From Meishania sp964351985 (GTDB taxonomy: Bacteria; Bacteroidota; Bacteroidia; Flavobacteriales; Flavobacteriaceae), in assembly GCA_964351985.1 (NCBI GenBank), contig CAYGPR010000014.1, positions 18,497 through 82,496 of the forward strand: 64,000 nt of DNA, read 5' to 3'. The notes under the pieces are model-generated. The model searched no databases, was not told the origin of the DNA, and was given only the letters and a program-made list of their open reading frames with translations. Each line of letters starts with the position of its first letter. The stretch's first letter is position 1. Shown piece after piece: positions 16,745-25,541 of the stretch. A program made the position numbers and the translations under genes.

Positions 16745-17719
16745 ATGTCGGCAGAAATAGAGGAGAAGCTTGAGAAAATCCCCATCATCAGATGGGTCGC
16801 CAACATTTTAAAAAAAATAAGACTGCGCGCTTTTGAGGGGCTATCTCTTTATGATTTGATCGAAATGTATTTTTTGGGGATTGTTCAGGGGGCCCTATCG
16901 ACAAGAGCTAGTGCTATTGCCTTCAGTCTTTTTATGGCTTTGTTTCCGCTGTTGATCTTTTTGATTACGCTGGTGCCTTATTTGGTACCCTACATCAGCC
17001 TTGAAAATTTTGGTACGCGTTTCCCAGAGTTTTTGGAATCTTTTTTACCTGACTCCACTAATGATTACTTTGCGGGTATTTACGAGCAAATTGAAAATCA
17101 AAAGAGCGGCGGGCTGTTGTCATCCTCGTTTTTGATATCCATATTTTTAATGGCCAACGGAGTCAATGCCATTTTTGGAGGGTTCGAGAATTCATACCAC
17201 GTAAACCTGACCCGTAATTTTTTCAGACAATACCTTTACTCGTTGGGCATTGGGCTGATACTATCGATTTTATTGATTATTGGGGCGGCCGCTTTCCTTT
17301 ATTTTGAATTTTACACGGCCCAGTTTTACAGGGAATTTATGGAAAAGGTCTATGGTGTTGTTTTGGATAATGACGACATCTTTTTGCTCAAAATCGTTCA
17401 GTTTGTATTCTTTTTGGTGTTATCCTATTTTACGACCGCTATTCTTTATTATTTTGGAACGCTCGAGGGCAAAGAAGCCAAATTCTTTTCCGTCGGAGCG
17501 CTGATGACGACCATTTTGTTCATGTTGACGTCATACCTTTTCGGAATTTACGTAGAAAAATTCGCACGCTACAACGAGTTGTACGGTGCCTTGGGCGGAT
17601 TATTGATCTTGATGGTGTTCATTTGGTTAAATTCCAATATATTGCTTCTTGGATTCGAGTTGAACGCTTCCTTGAATTCACTTCGTAAAACCTATAATCA
17701 GGGCCAAGAAAATGAATAG
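16745..17719 (+). CDS. YihY/BrkB-family inner-membrane protein
   Basis: 324 residues with about six membrane helices (roughly 58-85, 115-150, 158-185, 210-240, 252-275, 283-305). The conserved opening RASAIAFSLFMALFPLLIFLITLVPYLVP and the ENSYHVNLTRNF and ELYGALGGLLILMVFIWLNSNILLLGFELNA segments mark the YihY/BrkB family. Earlier claims that it is ribonuclease BN are wrong; transport or envelope function is still undefined. Starts immediately after nadC and overlaps the next gene by 8 bp. Confidence 0.92.
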   Translation: MSAEIEEKLEKIPIIRWVANILKKIRLRAFEGLSLYDLIEMYFLGIVQGALSTRASAIAFSLFMALFPLLIFLITLVPYLVPYISLENFGTRFPEFLESFLPDSTNDYFAGIYEQIENQKSGGLLSSSFLISIFLMANGVNAIFGGFENSYHVNLTRNFFRQYLYSLGIGLILSILLIIGAAAFLYFEFYTAQFYREFMEKVYGVVLDNDDIFLLKIVQFVFFLVLSYFTTAILYYFGTLEGKEAKFFSVGALMTTILFMLTSYLFGIYVEKFARYNELYGALGGLLILMVFIWLNSNILLLGFELNASLNSLRKTYNQGQENE

Positions 17720-18140
17720 AATCTTTTTTGTCATAATATTTCTCTGTTCAGGATGGGTTTCCTCCCAAAGTATTTTCGGAAAATGGAAGACCATCGATGA
17801 TCGCACCGGAAATCCTAAAGCGATTATCGATATATATGAAAAAGACGGACTCATGTACGGTCATGTGGTCGAAATACTGGAGGATGGTAAAGAGAACGCC
17901 CTATGCACAAAATGCGATGGCGATAAAAAAGATAAACCGGTAATCGGCATGACCATCATTGAAGGTGCCGAACATAAAGGCGATGGAGTATACAAAGGCG
18001 ATACCTTATTCGACCCTCAACAGGCGATGACTTTCCGTTGTAAAATATGGTTGAATCCGGATAATTCCGACGAGCTTAAAGTACGTGGTTATTTGGCCTT
18101 TATATATCGTACACAAACTTGGGTCAGGGTGGAAAGTTAG
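17712..18140 (+). CDS. DUF2147-domain secreted protein
   Basis: 142 residues: signal peptide (about 1-19, IFFVIIFLCSGWVSSQS) then a DUF2147 lipocalin-like barrel. Typical strings: GKWKTIDDRTGNPKAIIDIYEKDG (about 23-46), LCTKCDGDKKDKPVIGMTII, and the closing LKVRGYLAFIYRTQTWVRV. Two Cys in LCTKC may form a disulfide or bind metal. Periplasmic; function unknown. It overlaps yihY by 8 bp and is followed 14 bp later by priA. Confidence 0.9.
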   Translation: MNRIFFVIIFLCSGWVSSQSIFGKWKTIDDRTGNPKAIIDIYEKDGLMYGHVVEILEDGKENALCTKCDGDKKDKPVIGMTIIEGAEHKGDGVYKGDTLFDPQQAMTFRCKIWLNPDNSDELKVRGYLAFIYRTQTWVRVES

Positions 18141-18154
18141 TAGGTTATGGAACT

Positions 18155-20611
18155 ATGCAGCACTTCATCAACGTCATCTTACCAATTCCTTTAGAAAAGC
18201 GGTTCACTTATAAAGTTACCGAAGCTGAATCTGCCTTTTTAAAGCCTGGTATGCGGGTCGCTGTACCTTTTGGAAAATCAAAAATCTATACAGGTCTAGT
18301 CTCAACGGTTCATACGAACGCACCTGAAATATATGAGGCAAAAGAAATCCACCAAATACTTGATGAAACTCCCATTGTAAATACCTTTCAACTTAAACAT
18401 TGGCAGTGGATTGCCGAATATTATATGTGCACCATTGGCGAGGTTTTCCGTAGCGCAGTTCCGGGTGCTTTTTTGCTTGAAAGTGAGACCCTTATACTTA
18501 AAAATACCAATACGGAAATTGATGAGAGCGATTTAAAAGATGACGAATTTTTGATTTATGAGGCTCTGCAACATCAGTCGTCATTAAAAGTCCATGAGGT
18601 AAGCTCGATTGTGGAACGAAAGAATGTTCTTCCCGTACTGAATCGGTTGCTGGCTAAAAATGTTATAATCCTTAAGGAGGAAATCTACGAACAATACCGC
18701 CCCAAATTGGTGCGTTATGTCAAGTTAGGAAGCGAATACTTATCTGAAGAAAAGCTGGAAGTTCTTCTGGAAACCCTTTCGAGGGCGCCGAAACAAAGTC
18801 AAGTCGTTTTGGCATTATTTCAATTGCAGGCCTCGACAAAGAAACCGATCAAGGTCGATGAATTGGAAAAAGCGAGTAGAGGCACAAAAGCGGTCATCAA
18901 ATCATTGGTAGATAAGGAAATCCTTGAAGAATATTATATCCGAAGGGATCGGGTATCATACGATAGTTCCGATGATAATGAAGACCTCAAAAAATTAAAC
19001 GAACAACAAAAAATCGCACTGGACGATATTCTTCAAAGTTTTGAAAAAGAAAAAACTACGTTGTTACATGGCGTCACTTCATCTGGTAAAACCGAAGTAT
19101 ACGTCGAATTGATTGAAAAATGCATCCAGAAAGGAAAACAGGCGCTATATCTTTTGCCTGAAATTGCCCTGACCACCCAATTGATTTCCCGATTACAGGA
19201 ATATTTCGGGGAGAAAATATCCGTATATCATTCTAAATATAGTATCAACGAAAGGGTAGAGGTCTGGAACAATGTTTTGCATAAAAGAACAAAAGCGCAA
19301 ATCGTGATCGGGGCGCGTTCGGCACTTTTTCTACCTTATTCCGATTTAGGATTGATCATTGTCGATGAAGAACACGAAGGTTCGTTCAAGCAATTTGATC
19401 CTGCGCCAAGGTATCACGCACGTGATGCGGCTATTGTACTTTCAAAACTGCACGAATGTAATATTCTTTTAGGTTCGGCAACGCCCAGTGTAGAAACCTT
19501 TCACAATGTACAGACGGATAAATATGGATATGCGCGAATTGATAGACGGTACGGCAATGTTCTAATGCCAGAAATGGAATTGGTCGATTTGAAGGAACAG
19601 ACTCGAAAACGAAGAATGAAGGGCCATTTTTCGGAACGCCTACTTGAAGAAATTCAGGATAGTCTGAGTTTAGGGGAACAAATAATACTTTTCCAAAATC
19701 GGAGGGGATATGCCCCGATCGTCGAATGCACGACTTGTGGCCATTCGCCTCAATGTCCGAATTGTGATGTGAGCCTTACCTATCATCAATACAAAAAGCA
19801 ATTACGATGCCATTATTGCGGGCATCATATGGCCTTACAAGAAAGTTGTCTGGCCTGCGGAAGCTCTACATTGGACACCAAAGGTTTTGGAACCGAACAG
19901 GTAGAACAAGAGTTACATGAATTATTTTCTGAAGCCAAAGTAGGACGAATGGATTTGGATACCACGCGAGGAAAGCACGGGTATGAAAAGATTATTACAG
20001 CTTTTGAACAACAGCAACTTGATATTCTCGTAGGGACACAAATGTTGACCAAAGGGCTTGATTTTCGTAATGTTGGGCTTGTCGGAATCATGAATGCAGA
20101 TGCCTTATTAAATTTTCCTGATTATCGCGCGCATGAACGAAGTTTTCAATTATTGACGCAAGTATCGGGTAGGGCCGGAAGAACCAAAAAGCGTGGAAAA
20201 GTAATCATACAATCCTATAATCCATATCATCAAATATTAAAGCAGGTCACCACCGGAGATTATAATGGAATGTACAAAGATCAAATCTATGAACGGGAAC
20301 AATTTAAATACCCTCCCGCCAATAGAATTATTAAAATAACTTTTAAACACAAAGAGTATAACAAGCTGAACGAAGCCACGGATTGGTTCGCACAGTCTTT
20401 ACGTAATGTTTTGGGCAGTGCTGTTTTAGGGCCTGAATACCCACCTATAGCGCGTATTAGAAATCAATATCTCAAAAATATAATCGTTAAAATGCATTTG
20501 GACCAATCCATGGTGAAAACAAAGAATCAGATTAAAAGAATCGAAAAATCCTTTAATGCAATCTCATATTATCGCAGTGTTCGTGTCATTTACAATGTGG
20601 ATCATATTTAA
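18155..20611 (+). CDS. priA: Primosomal replication-restart helicase PriA
   Basis: 818 residues. Reloads the replisome at stalled forks as a 3'-5' DNA helicase. N-terminal DNA-binding domain (about 1-100); Walker A GVTSSGKTEVYVE (about 310-322); DEEH box IVDEEHEGSFKQ; zinc-binding cysteines CTTCGHSPQCPNCD and CHYCGH...CLACGS (about 530-580); helicase C domain with LVGTQMLTKGLDF and VSGRAGR. The frame is open back to a TTG at 18119, but the ATG at 18155 (MQHFINVILPIPLEKRFTY) matches the family N terminus. Last gene of the nadC-yihY-DUF2147-priA run. Confidence 0.96.
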   Translation: MQHFINVILPIPLEKRFTYKVTEAESAFLKPGMRVAVPFGKSKIYTGLVSTVHTNAPEIYEAKEIHQILDETPIVNTFQLKHWQWIAEYYMCTIGEVFRSAVPGAFLLESETLILKNTNTEIDESDLKDDEFLIYEALQHQSSLKVHEVSSIVERKNVLPVLNRLLAKNVIILKEEIYEQYRPKLVRYVKLGSEYLSEEKLEVLLETLSRAPKQSQVVLALFQLQASTKKPIKVDELEKASRGTKAVIKSLVDKEILEEYYIRRDRVSYDSSDDNEDLKKLNEQQKIALDDILQSFEKEKTTLLHGVTSSGKTEVYVELIEKCIQKGKQALYLLPEIALTTQLISRLQEYFGEKISVYHSKYSINERVEVWNNVLHKRTKAQIVIGARSALFLPYSDLGLIIVDEEHEGSFKQFDPAPRYHARDAAIVLSKLHECNILLGSATPSVETFHNVQTDKYGYARIDRRYGNVLMPEMELVDLKEQTRKRRMKGHFSERLLEEIQDSLSLGEQIILFQNRRGYAPIVECTTCGHSPQCPNCDVSLTYHQYKKQLRCHYCGHHMALQESCLACGSSTLDTKGFGTEQVEQELHELFSEAKVGRMDLDTTRGKHGYEKIITAFEQQQLDILVGTQMLTKGLDFRNVGLVGIMNADALLNFPDYRAHERSFQLLTQVSGRAGRTKKRGKVIIQSYNPYHQILKQVTTGDYNGMYKDQIYEREQFKYPPANRIIKITFKHKEYNKLNEATDWFAQSLRNVLGSAVLGPEYPPIARIRNQYLKNIIVKMHLDQSMVKTKNQIKRIEKSFNAISYYRSVRVIYNVDHI

Positions 20612-20732
20612 AAGCTCAAGCGCAAACACAAATGTCAAAATCAATTATTTAATCAGGAAAAGCTGAAGGCTTAACAGTATGTAAATTAACTTCTTAACCT
20701 CGTACCTAGAATCGAATAGATTTTCTTCAAAA

Positions 20733-20767
20733 AAAATCGCTGTTTTCATTTCGAAAACAGCGATTTT
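20733..20767. terminator. Bidirectional terminator between priA and the LytTR gene
   Basis: Arms AAAATCGCTGTTTTC (20733-20747) and its exact complement (20753-20767), a 15-bp stem with a 5-nt loop. The ends are A-rich on one side and T-rich on the other, so it fits both convergent genes. Confidence 0.88.
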
Positions 20768-20786
20768 ATATCAAAAGTGTACAGTT

Positions 20787-21479
20787 CTAGACGTTGCTCA
20801 ATGCTTCGGCAAGTTCTGTCTTCTTATTTCTACTTAAAGGAATAGATCTTCCGCTTACTTCAACATTTTTACTGTTGAATTTCTCCACTTTTTCCAAATT
20901 GATGATATAGGATTTGTGAATGCGTAAGAATTTCTCTTCCGGTAATTGCTTCTCAAAAGATTTCATCGTGGATAAGATTACGATATTGGCTTCGTCGGTC
21001 ACCAATTTGATGTAATCTCCCAACGCTTCGATCCATTTGATATCGTTAAGAATGACCTTACGCTTTTTAAGATTACTCTTTACGAAGATATGCTCTTCAT
21101 CTTCGTTAACCTTGTGCATCTGCTCGTATTTGGCTAAGGCACGTTTTACAGAGGCATCGAAACGAGCCATGGTAATAGGCTTGTGAAGATAATCTGTTAC
21201 GTCGTAGTCAAAAGCTTTTAGCGCATAATCGGGCTTACCGGTAATCAAGATTACCTGAGGACTGTTCTCAAGGGATTCGAGTAGGTCAAATCCATTGATA
21301 ATTGGCATTTCAACATCTAAAAAGATAAGATCGATCTCATTGTTCTTAATGCCGTTTTTCGCTTCGATCGCATTGCTGTACTCGGCCACCATAGCTAGAT
21401 TTGGGTGGTTGTTGACCAGTTTCGCGACCGCCATGCGTTGCATGGACGAGTCGTCAACAATAATACTTCTTAATTTCAT
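20787..21479 (-). CDS. LytTR-family response regulator
   Basis: 230 residues: receiver domain (1-120) with acidic pair D9/D10, phospho-acceptor D55 in LIFLDVEMP, Thr in ITGKPDYA and Lys in LHKPI; then a LytTR DNA-binding domain (about 135-230, HIFVKSNLKKRKVILNDIKWIEALGDYIKL...RIHKSYIINL). It would bind direct repeats upstream of its targets when phosphorylated. No sensor kinase lies next to it, so its partner (probably a His_kinase/LytS-type sensor) is encoded elsewhere. A 234-bp spacer separates it from divergent rpsF. Confidence 0.93.
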   Translation of the reverse strand: MKLRSIIVDDSSMQRMAVAKLVNNHPNLAMVAEYSNAIEAKNGIKNNEIDLIFLDVEMPIINGFDLLESLENSPQVILITGKPDYALKAFDYDVTDYLHKPITMARFDASVKRALAKYEQMHKVNEDEEHIFVKSNLKKRKVILNDIKWIEALGDYIKLVTDEANIVILSTMKSFEKQLPEEKFLRIHKSYIINLEKVEKFNSKNVEVSGRSIPLSRNKKTELAEALSNV

Positions 21480-21660
21480 AAAAGGGTTGATTTGTGGGGT
21501 TAAATCATCGACAAATTACCGAAAAAAGCCGCTCAACAACAACAAAAGTTGTAAACATTGCACGGTTTCCTGTGTAAATGGTAGATGACCATAGGTTAAG
21601 ATTTGGTTAAGTTCAATTTTTATGATTGTTCCTAGCTATAACGAAGAAATTTCCGTTTTC

Positions 21661-21691
21661 TTGTGAAGTGTCGTAAATATTCTTATTTTTG
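21661..21691 (+). promoter_or_regulatory. Promoter of rpsF-rpsR-rplI
   Basis: TATTTTTG at 21684-21691 matches the -7 consensus TAnnTTTG and TTG at 21661-21663 lies 20 bp before it as the -33 element. The leader is only about 15-20 nt, too short for a structured ribosomal-protein leader. Confidence 0.65.
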
Positions 21692-21713
21692 CGCTCCTTA
21701 AAATAACATATTT

Positions 21714-22055
21714 ATGAACCATTACGAAACTGTTTTCATTTTGAATCCCGTGCTTTCTGATGATCAGATAGCGGAAACAGTTAAGAAATTCGAGGATTTC
21801 TTAATTAAGAATGGAGCCAAGATGGTCTCCAAAGAGAATTGGGGGCTAAAGAAATTGGCCTATCCCATCCAACACAAAAAAAGTGGTTTTTACCATTTGT
21901 TCGAGTTCACCGCTCCAGGCGAAGCGATTACTCCTTATGAACAAGAGTTCAAAAGGGATGAGCGTATCATGCGATTTTTGACCGTAAGGTTGGATAAGCA
22001 TGCTATCGAATGGGCCGAAAAAAGAAGAACAAGGTTAAAAACGGCTAAAGCTTAG
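21714..22055 (+). CDS. rpsF: 30S ribosomal protein S6
   Basis: 113 residues, the normal length for S6. It binds 16S rRNA together with S18 in the platform of the small subunit. Family marks: NHYETVFILNPVLSDDQ at the N terminus, WGLKKLAYPIQHKKSGFYHLFEF (about 43-65) and DERIMRFLTVRLDKHA (about 82-97). First gene of rpsF-rpsR-rplI with gaps of 4 and 12 bp. Confidence 0.99.
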   Translation: MNHYETVFILNPVLSDDQIAETVKKFEDFLIKNGAKMVSKENWGLKKLAYPIQHKKSGFYHLFEFTAPGEAITPYEQEFKRDERIMRFLTVRLDKHAIEWAEKRRTRLKTAKA

Positions 22056-22059
22056 TATT

Positions 22060-22356
22060 ATGGCAACATTACAACAACAAGCAAAAGGTAAAAAGGATGG
22101 AGATATCAGATATCTTACTCCTTTAAACATAGAGACAAATACGAAAAAGAAGTATTGTCGTTTCAAAAAATCAGGTATTAAATATATCGATTACAAAGAC
22201 CCTGATTTTTTGATGAAACTGGTCAATGAACAAGGTAAATTATTGCCGAGAAGACTCACCGGAACCTCTTTGAAATATCAGAGAAAGGTAGCACAAGCAG
22301 TCAAAAGGGCACGTCATTTGGCACTAATGCCCTATGTAGGAGATTTATTAAAATAA
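22060..22356 (+). CDS. rpsR: 30S ribosomal protein S18
   Basis: 98 residues. Partner of S6 on the 30S platform. Core: KKKYCRFKKSGIKYIDYKDPDFLMKLVNEQGKLLPRRLTGTSLKYQRKVAQAVKRARHLALMPY shows the S18 arrangement, including PRRxTGTS and RxRxLALMP. It carries a slightly longer N terminus than E. coli S18 (75 residues), usual in Bacteroidota. Lies 4 bp after rpsF. Confidence 0.99.
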   Translation: MATLQQQAKGKKDGDIRYLTPLNIETNTKKKYCRFKKSGIKYIDYKDPDFLMKLVNEQGKLLPRRLTGTSLKYQRKVAQAVKRARHLALMPYVGDLLK

Positions 22357-22368
22357 AAGAAACGCACC

Positions 22369-22821
22369 ATGGAACTTATATTAAAAGAAGACGTTGAAAA
22401 CCTAGGGTTTAAAGACGATTTGGTAAGCGTGAAGAACGGATATGGAAGAAATTTCCTTATTCCACAAGGGTTAGCTGCATTGGCAACTCCTTCAGCCAAA
22501 AAAGTATTGGCGGAAAATTTGAAGCAACGCGCTCACAAAGAAAAGAAAGTCATTGATGCTGCAAATAAAACGGCAGACGCCCTAAAGGGACTTGAGTTGA
22601 AAATTGCCGCCAAGACTGGTTCAGGTGATAAACTTTTCGGCTCTGTTACCACTAGTGATTTGGCAGCTGCCATAGGAAAAGAAGGTCATGAGATCGATAA
22701 GAAATTCATCAACATTCAAGGTGGTTCCGTCAAGAGAACAGGGCCATACAACGCGCAGATTCGTCTACATCGCGATGTTGTTGTAGACTTTCCTTTCGAA
22801 GTGGTCGCAGAGGCAAAATAA
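22369..22821 (+). CDS. rplI: 50S ribosomal protein L9
   Basis: 150 residues. N-terminal RNA-binding lobe (MELILKEDVENLGFKDDLVSVKNGYGRNFLIPQGLA), a connecting helix (about 40-75) and the C-terminal lobe (KLFGSVTTSDLAAAI). Binds 23S rRNA at the base of the L1 stalk and influences frame maintenance. Last gene of the operon; followed by a clear terminator. Confidence 0.99.
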   Translation: MELILKEDVENLGFKDDLVSVKNGYGRNFLIPQGLAALATPSAKKVLAENLKQRAHKEKKVIDAANKTADALKGLELKIAAKTGSGDKLFGSVTTSDLAAAIGKEGHEIDKKFINIQGGSVKRTGPYNAQIRLHRDVVVDFPFEVVAEAK

Positions 22822-22836
22822 TAGTAAAATATTCTT

Positions 22837-22879
22837 GAAAACCGCCCGGTTCACAAATTGTTGAGCGGGCGGTTTTTTT
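22837..22879 (+). terminator. Terminator of the rpsF-rpsR-rplI operon
   Basis: Arms AACCGCCCG (22839-22847) and CGGGCGGTT (22866-22874) pair perfectly and run into T7, 16 bp after the rplI stop. Confidence 0.9.
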
Positions 22880-23004
22880 ATTTATTTCTGTTATACTATA
22901 ATTTAAAACCCTTACACAACTGATTGGTACCCAGTGAGCAGTGTTCTCGCAACCTTAATTTAACATTTGAAATACCGGCTTAAGGTGTTAATAACTTTTC
23001 GAAA

Positions 23005-23481
23005 TTGAAATACATAAGACTTACAAAACAACAGTTTGAAGAACTCCACCCTGAGTTCATCAATTTTTTGGCAACACAGTCGATAACAGCTGATGAGTGG
23101 TCAAAACTAAAAATGGAAAAACCTGCCGTAGCGGAAGACGAGCTTGATGTTTTTAGCGACCTTATTTGGGAAGGCGTACTGACTAAAGTTTCGTATTTGG
23201 AAAATATTTCAAAATCGCACATGCATCTCTTTCATTGTGCTAAAAAGGAAATGAAATTGATTTCCGTAAAGGTTATGAATCCAGATGTTGACTTGACCAC
23301 CAGAATAGGCTTTGATTGGTTCAAAAAGAACTGGCAATCCGATTTTGTGGAATATCTAACGGCTTCAAAAGCCTATTCTGAAGATTCTAGTCTTGACAAA
23401 TTCAAATTGATCGCACAAGGGGCGGTTATTACTAAAGGCGATTTGTATCGATGGTTTGAGGGTATGATTGATGTCACCTAG
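23005..23481 (+). CDS. DUF6495-family protein
   Basis: 158 residues, soluble, no signal or membrane helix. Opening MKYIRLTKQQFEELHPEFINFLATQSITADEW and the later SKSHMHLFHCAKKEMKLISVKV and IGFDWFKKNW segments mark a family seen in Flavobacteriia (DUF6495) with no known role. It starts about 95 bp before hisS. I cannot assign a function. Confidence 0.8.
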   Translation: MKYIRLTKQQFEELHPEFINFLATQSITADEWSKLKMEKPAVAEDELDVFSDLIWEGVLTKVSYLENISKSHMHLFHCAKKEMKLISVKVMNPDVDLTTRIGFDWFKKNWQSDFVEYLTASKAYSEDSSLDKFKLIAQGAVITKGDLYRWFEGMIDVT

Positions 23482-23527
23482 CACTTGATGATAGAATTTT
23501 TCTGAACATAACGAGACTACTACTCTT

Positions 23528-23558
23528 TTGGCGGGGAGCGAGGGGAGGACTATATTTG
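23528..23558 (+). promoter_or_regulatory. Promoter of hisS
   Basis: TATATTTG (23551-23558) matches TAnnTTTG exactly; TTG at 23528-23530 lies 20 bp upstream as the -33 element. The start codon follows at 23577. Confidence 0.65.
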
Positions 23559-23576
23559 CAGAACAAGTAAATCAAA

Positions 23577-24953
23577 ATGGCTCAAAAACCAAGCATACCT
23601 AAAGGCACAAGAGATTTCTCACCTTCGGAAGTCGCAAAGCGTAACTACATTATCGACCTTGTCAAAAAACACTTTCAGACCTTTGGTTTTCTACCCATAG
23701 AAACCCCTTCTTTTGAAAATTCTGAAACCCTTTTGGGGAAGTATGGGGATGAGGGAGACCGGCTTATTTTTAAGATTCTCAATTCGGGCGATTTTATTAG
23801 CAAAGTTGATGACTTTACCTATAGTTCAAAAAACAGTAGTTCCCTTGGTCCAAAAATAACGGAAAAAGCCCTTCGCTATGATTTGACGGTGCCTTTCGCA
23901 CGCTATGTGGTTATGCATCAAAATGAAATCGATTTCCCTTTTAAGCGATATCAAATTCAACCGGTTTGGCGTGCCGATAGGCCACAAAAAGGCCGTTTTC
24001 GAGAATTCTATCAGTGTGATGCCGATGTAGTCGGGGCCAATTCATTGCTGCAGGAGGTAGAACTTATTCAATTATATGACGCCGTTTTTTCCGACCTAAA
24101 GCTTGAGGGTGTAACCATTAAACTGAATAACCGTAAAATTCTTTCCGGAATTGCCGAAGTCATTGGCGCAAAACATTTGCTGGTCGATTTTACCGTAGCT
24201 CTTGATAAGCTGGATAAAATAGGTGTGGAAGGAGTAAAAAAGGAAATGCAGGAAAAAGGACTCTCACCAGAATCCATTGAGCAAGTAGCGCCACTATTTT
24301 CCCTTTCAGGAAGCAATCTTGAGCAATTAGATGCCTTGAAATATTTATTGAACGGTTCTGAAGAAGGTGGCAAAGGGGTCGAAGAATTGAGATTCATTGT
24401 AGAATCTATTGAAGAGCTGGGTTTAAGATCCACGAAACTTTCCATCGATGTAACCTTGGCCCGTGGATTGAACTATTATACCGGAGCCATTTTTGAAGTC
24501 GGTGCACCCGAAAATGTAGCTATGGGCTCAATAGGCGGAGGCGGCCGCTACGATGACCTTACAGGAATATTCGGTTTAAAGGACGTAAGTGGGGTCGGTA
24601 TTTCTTTCGGACTGGACAGAATATATTTGGTTTTAGAAGAATTAGGACTTTTTCCCGAAACTATTGACCAGTCTTTGGACGTTCTATGCCTGAACTTTGG
24701 AGAGAAAGAAGCACAGGCATCCTTGAAATTGATTACGGCATTAAGGGAACAAGGGATAAAGTCCGATTTGTATCCTTCGGATACCAAAATTCAGAAACAA
24801 TTCAAATATGCCAACAACCGGAATGTTCCCTACGTGATTTTAATCGGGGCAGAAGAGTTGGCCCAAAATTCCTTTGTGGTCAAAAATATGGCAATAGGGG
24901 AACAAAAAACATACCCTCTGGATAAACTGGATGAATTTATGAACGAGCTATAG
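23577..24953 (+). CDS. hisS: Histidyl-tRNA synthetase
   Basis: 458 residues, class II aminoacyl-tRNA synthetase that charges tRNA-His. Motif 1 region PIETPSFENSETLLGKYG, motif 2 FPFKRYQIQPVWRADRPQKGRFREFYQCDAD (about 121-151), the His-specific LARGLNYYTGAIFEV (about 296-310) and motif 3 SIGGGGRYDDLTGIFG, then the C-terminal anticodon-binding domain (about 365-455). Full length. Its stop codon and that of the convergent NUDIX gene together form the palindrome CTATAG (24948-24953). Confidence 0.98.
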   Translation: MAQKPSIPKGTRDFSPSEVAKRNYIIDLVKKHFQTFGFLPIETPSFENSETLLGKYGDEGDRLIFKILNSGDFISKVDDFTYSSKNSSSLGPKITEKALRYDLTVPFARYVVMHQNEIDFPFKRYQIQPVWRADRPQKGRFREFYQCDADVVGANSLLQEVELIQLYDAVFSDLKLEGVTIKLNNRKILSGIAEVIGAKHLLVDFTVALDKLDKIGVEGVKKEMQEKGLSPESIEQVAPLFSLSGSNLEQLDALKYLLNGSEEGGKGVEELRFIVESIEELGLRSTKLSIDVTLARGLNYYTGAIFEVGAPENVAMGSIGGGGRYDDLTGIFGLKDVSGVGISFGLDRIYLVLEELGLFPETIDQSLDVLCLNFGEKEAQASLKLITALREQGIKSDLYPSDTKIQKQFKYANNRNVPYVILIGAEELAQNSFVVKNMAIGEQKTYPLDKLDEFMNEL

Positions 24954-25496
24954 TCGTGTCTGTATTTCTTTGATAATCCTTTTATAGTATTCTATTCCGT
25001 GCGGAACATATTTTTTAAGATTGGCCATGCCCCAAGTCTCTTCGGCAAATTGGGTCAATGGAATTAATTTTAAATCAGCAACTTCGCTTTCTTGTTTTTT
25101 TAAATTATCCACCAGAATCTTCAATTCACATACATAGGTGTGATGAAATTCGCAGTCCATGAAAGTAGCACTGTGATTTTGTACGGATTTAAAAACGGCG
25201 ATTTTCTGTAAATCAAGGGTTGAAATGGTTAGTCCGATTTCTTCCTGAACTTCCCGAACGGCGGAATTTTCAATATTCTCTCCGGCACCAATGTGGCCTG
25301 CCACCGATACATCCCAAAGTAAAGGGTGTGTATCTTTGTTTTTAGCCCGCTGCTGTATGAGTACTTTGGCATCCTTCGTGTAGAACCAAACATGAACTGT
25401 CGGATGAAAAAGTCCTTTTCGGTGCGCTTCGGACTTCATGGCCGTTTTGCCGGTATAGTTTCCTTCGTCATCTAAAATGTCAACAAGTTCGTCCAT
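24948..25496 (-). CDS. NUDIX hydrolase (IPP-isomerase-like subgroup)
   Basis: 182 residues. NUDIX box GAGENIENSAVREVQEEIGL (about 72-91) carries the metal-binding REVQEE core. The start DELVDILDDEGNYTGKTAMKSEAHRKGLFHPTVHVWFYT resembles the isopentenyl-diphosphate isomerase-like NUDIX proteins, but this group usually hydrolyses nucleoside-diphosphate-linked compounds rather than isomerising IPP. The isomerase active-site Cys pattern is not evident. Convergent with hisS, sharing the overlapping stop palindrome. Confidence 0.88.
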   Translation of the reverse strand: MDELVDILDDEGNYTGKTAMKSEAHRKGLFHPTVHVWFYTKDAKVLIQQRAKNKDTHPLLWDVSVAGHIGAGENIENSAVREVQEEIGLTISTLDLQKIAVFKSVQNHSATFMDCEFHHTYVCELKILVDNLKKQESEVADLKLIPLTQFAEETWGMANLKKYVPHGIEYYKRIIKEIQTRL

Positions 25497-25541
25497 AAAG
25501 AATTAAAAAACCCTTCCGTTAAGAAGTGCCGGTCAATATTT

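Noticed and set aside
21692..21713. S6:S18 leader before rpsF
   Set aside because: The probable promoter leaves only about 20 nt of leader, too short for the known structure.
23521..23550. GC-rich stretch before hisS as a tRNA or T-box
   Set aside because: No cloverleaf, TTCGA arm or T-box sequence is visible; it lies inside the promoter spacer.
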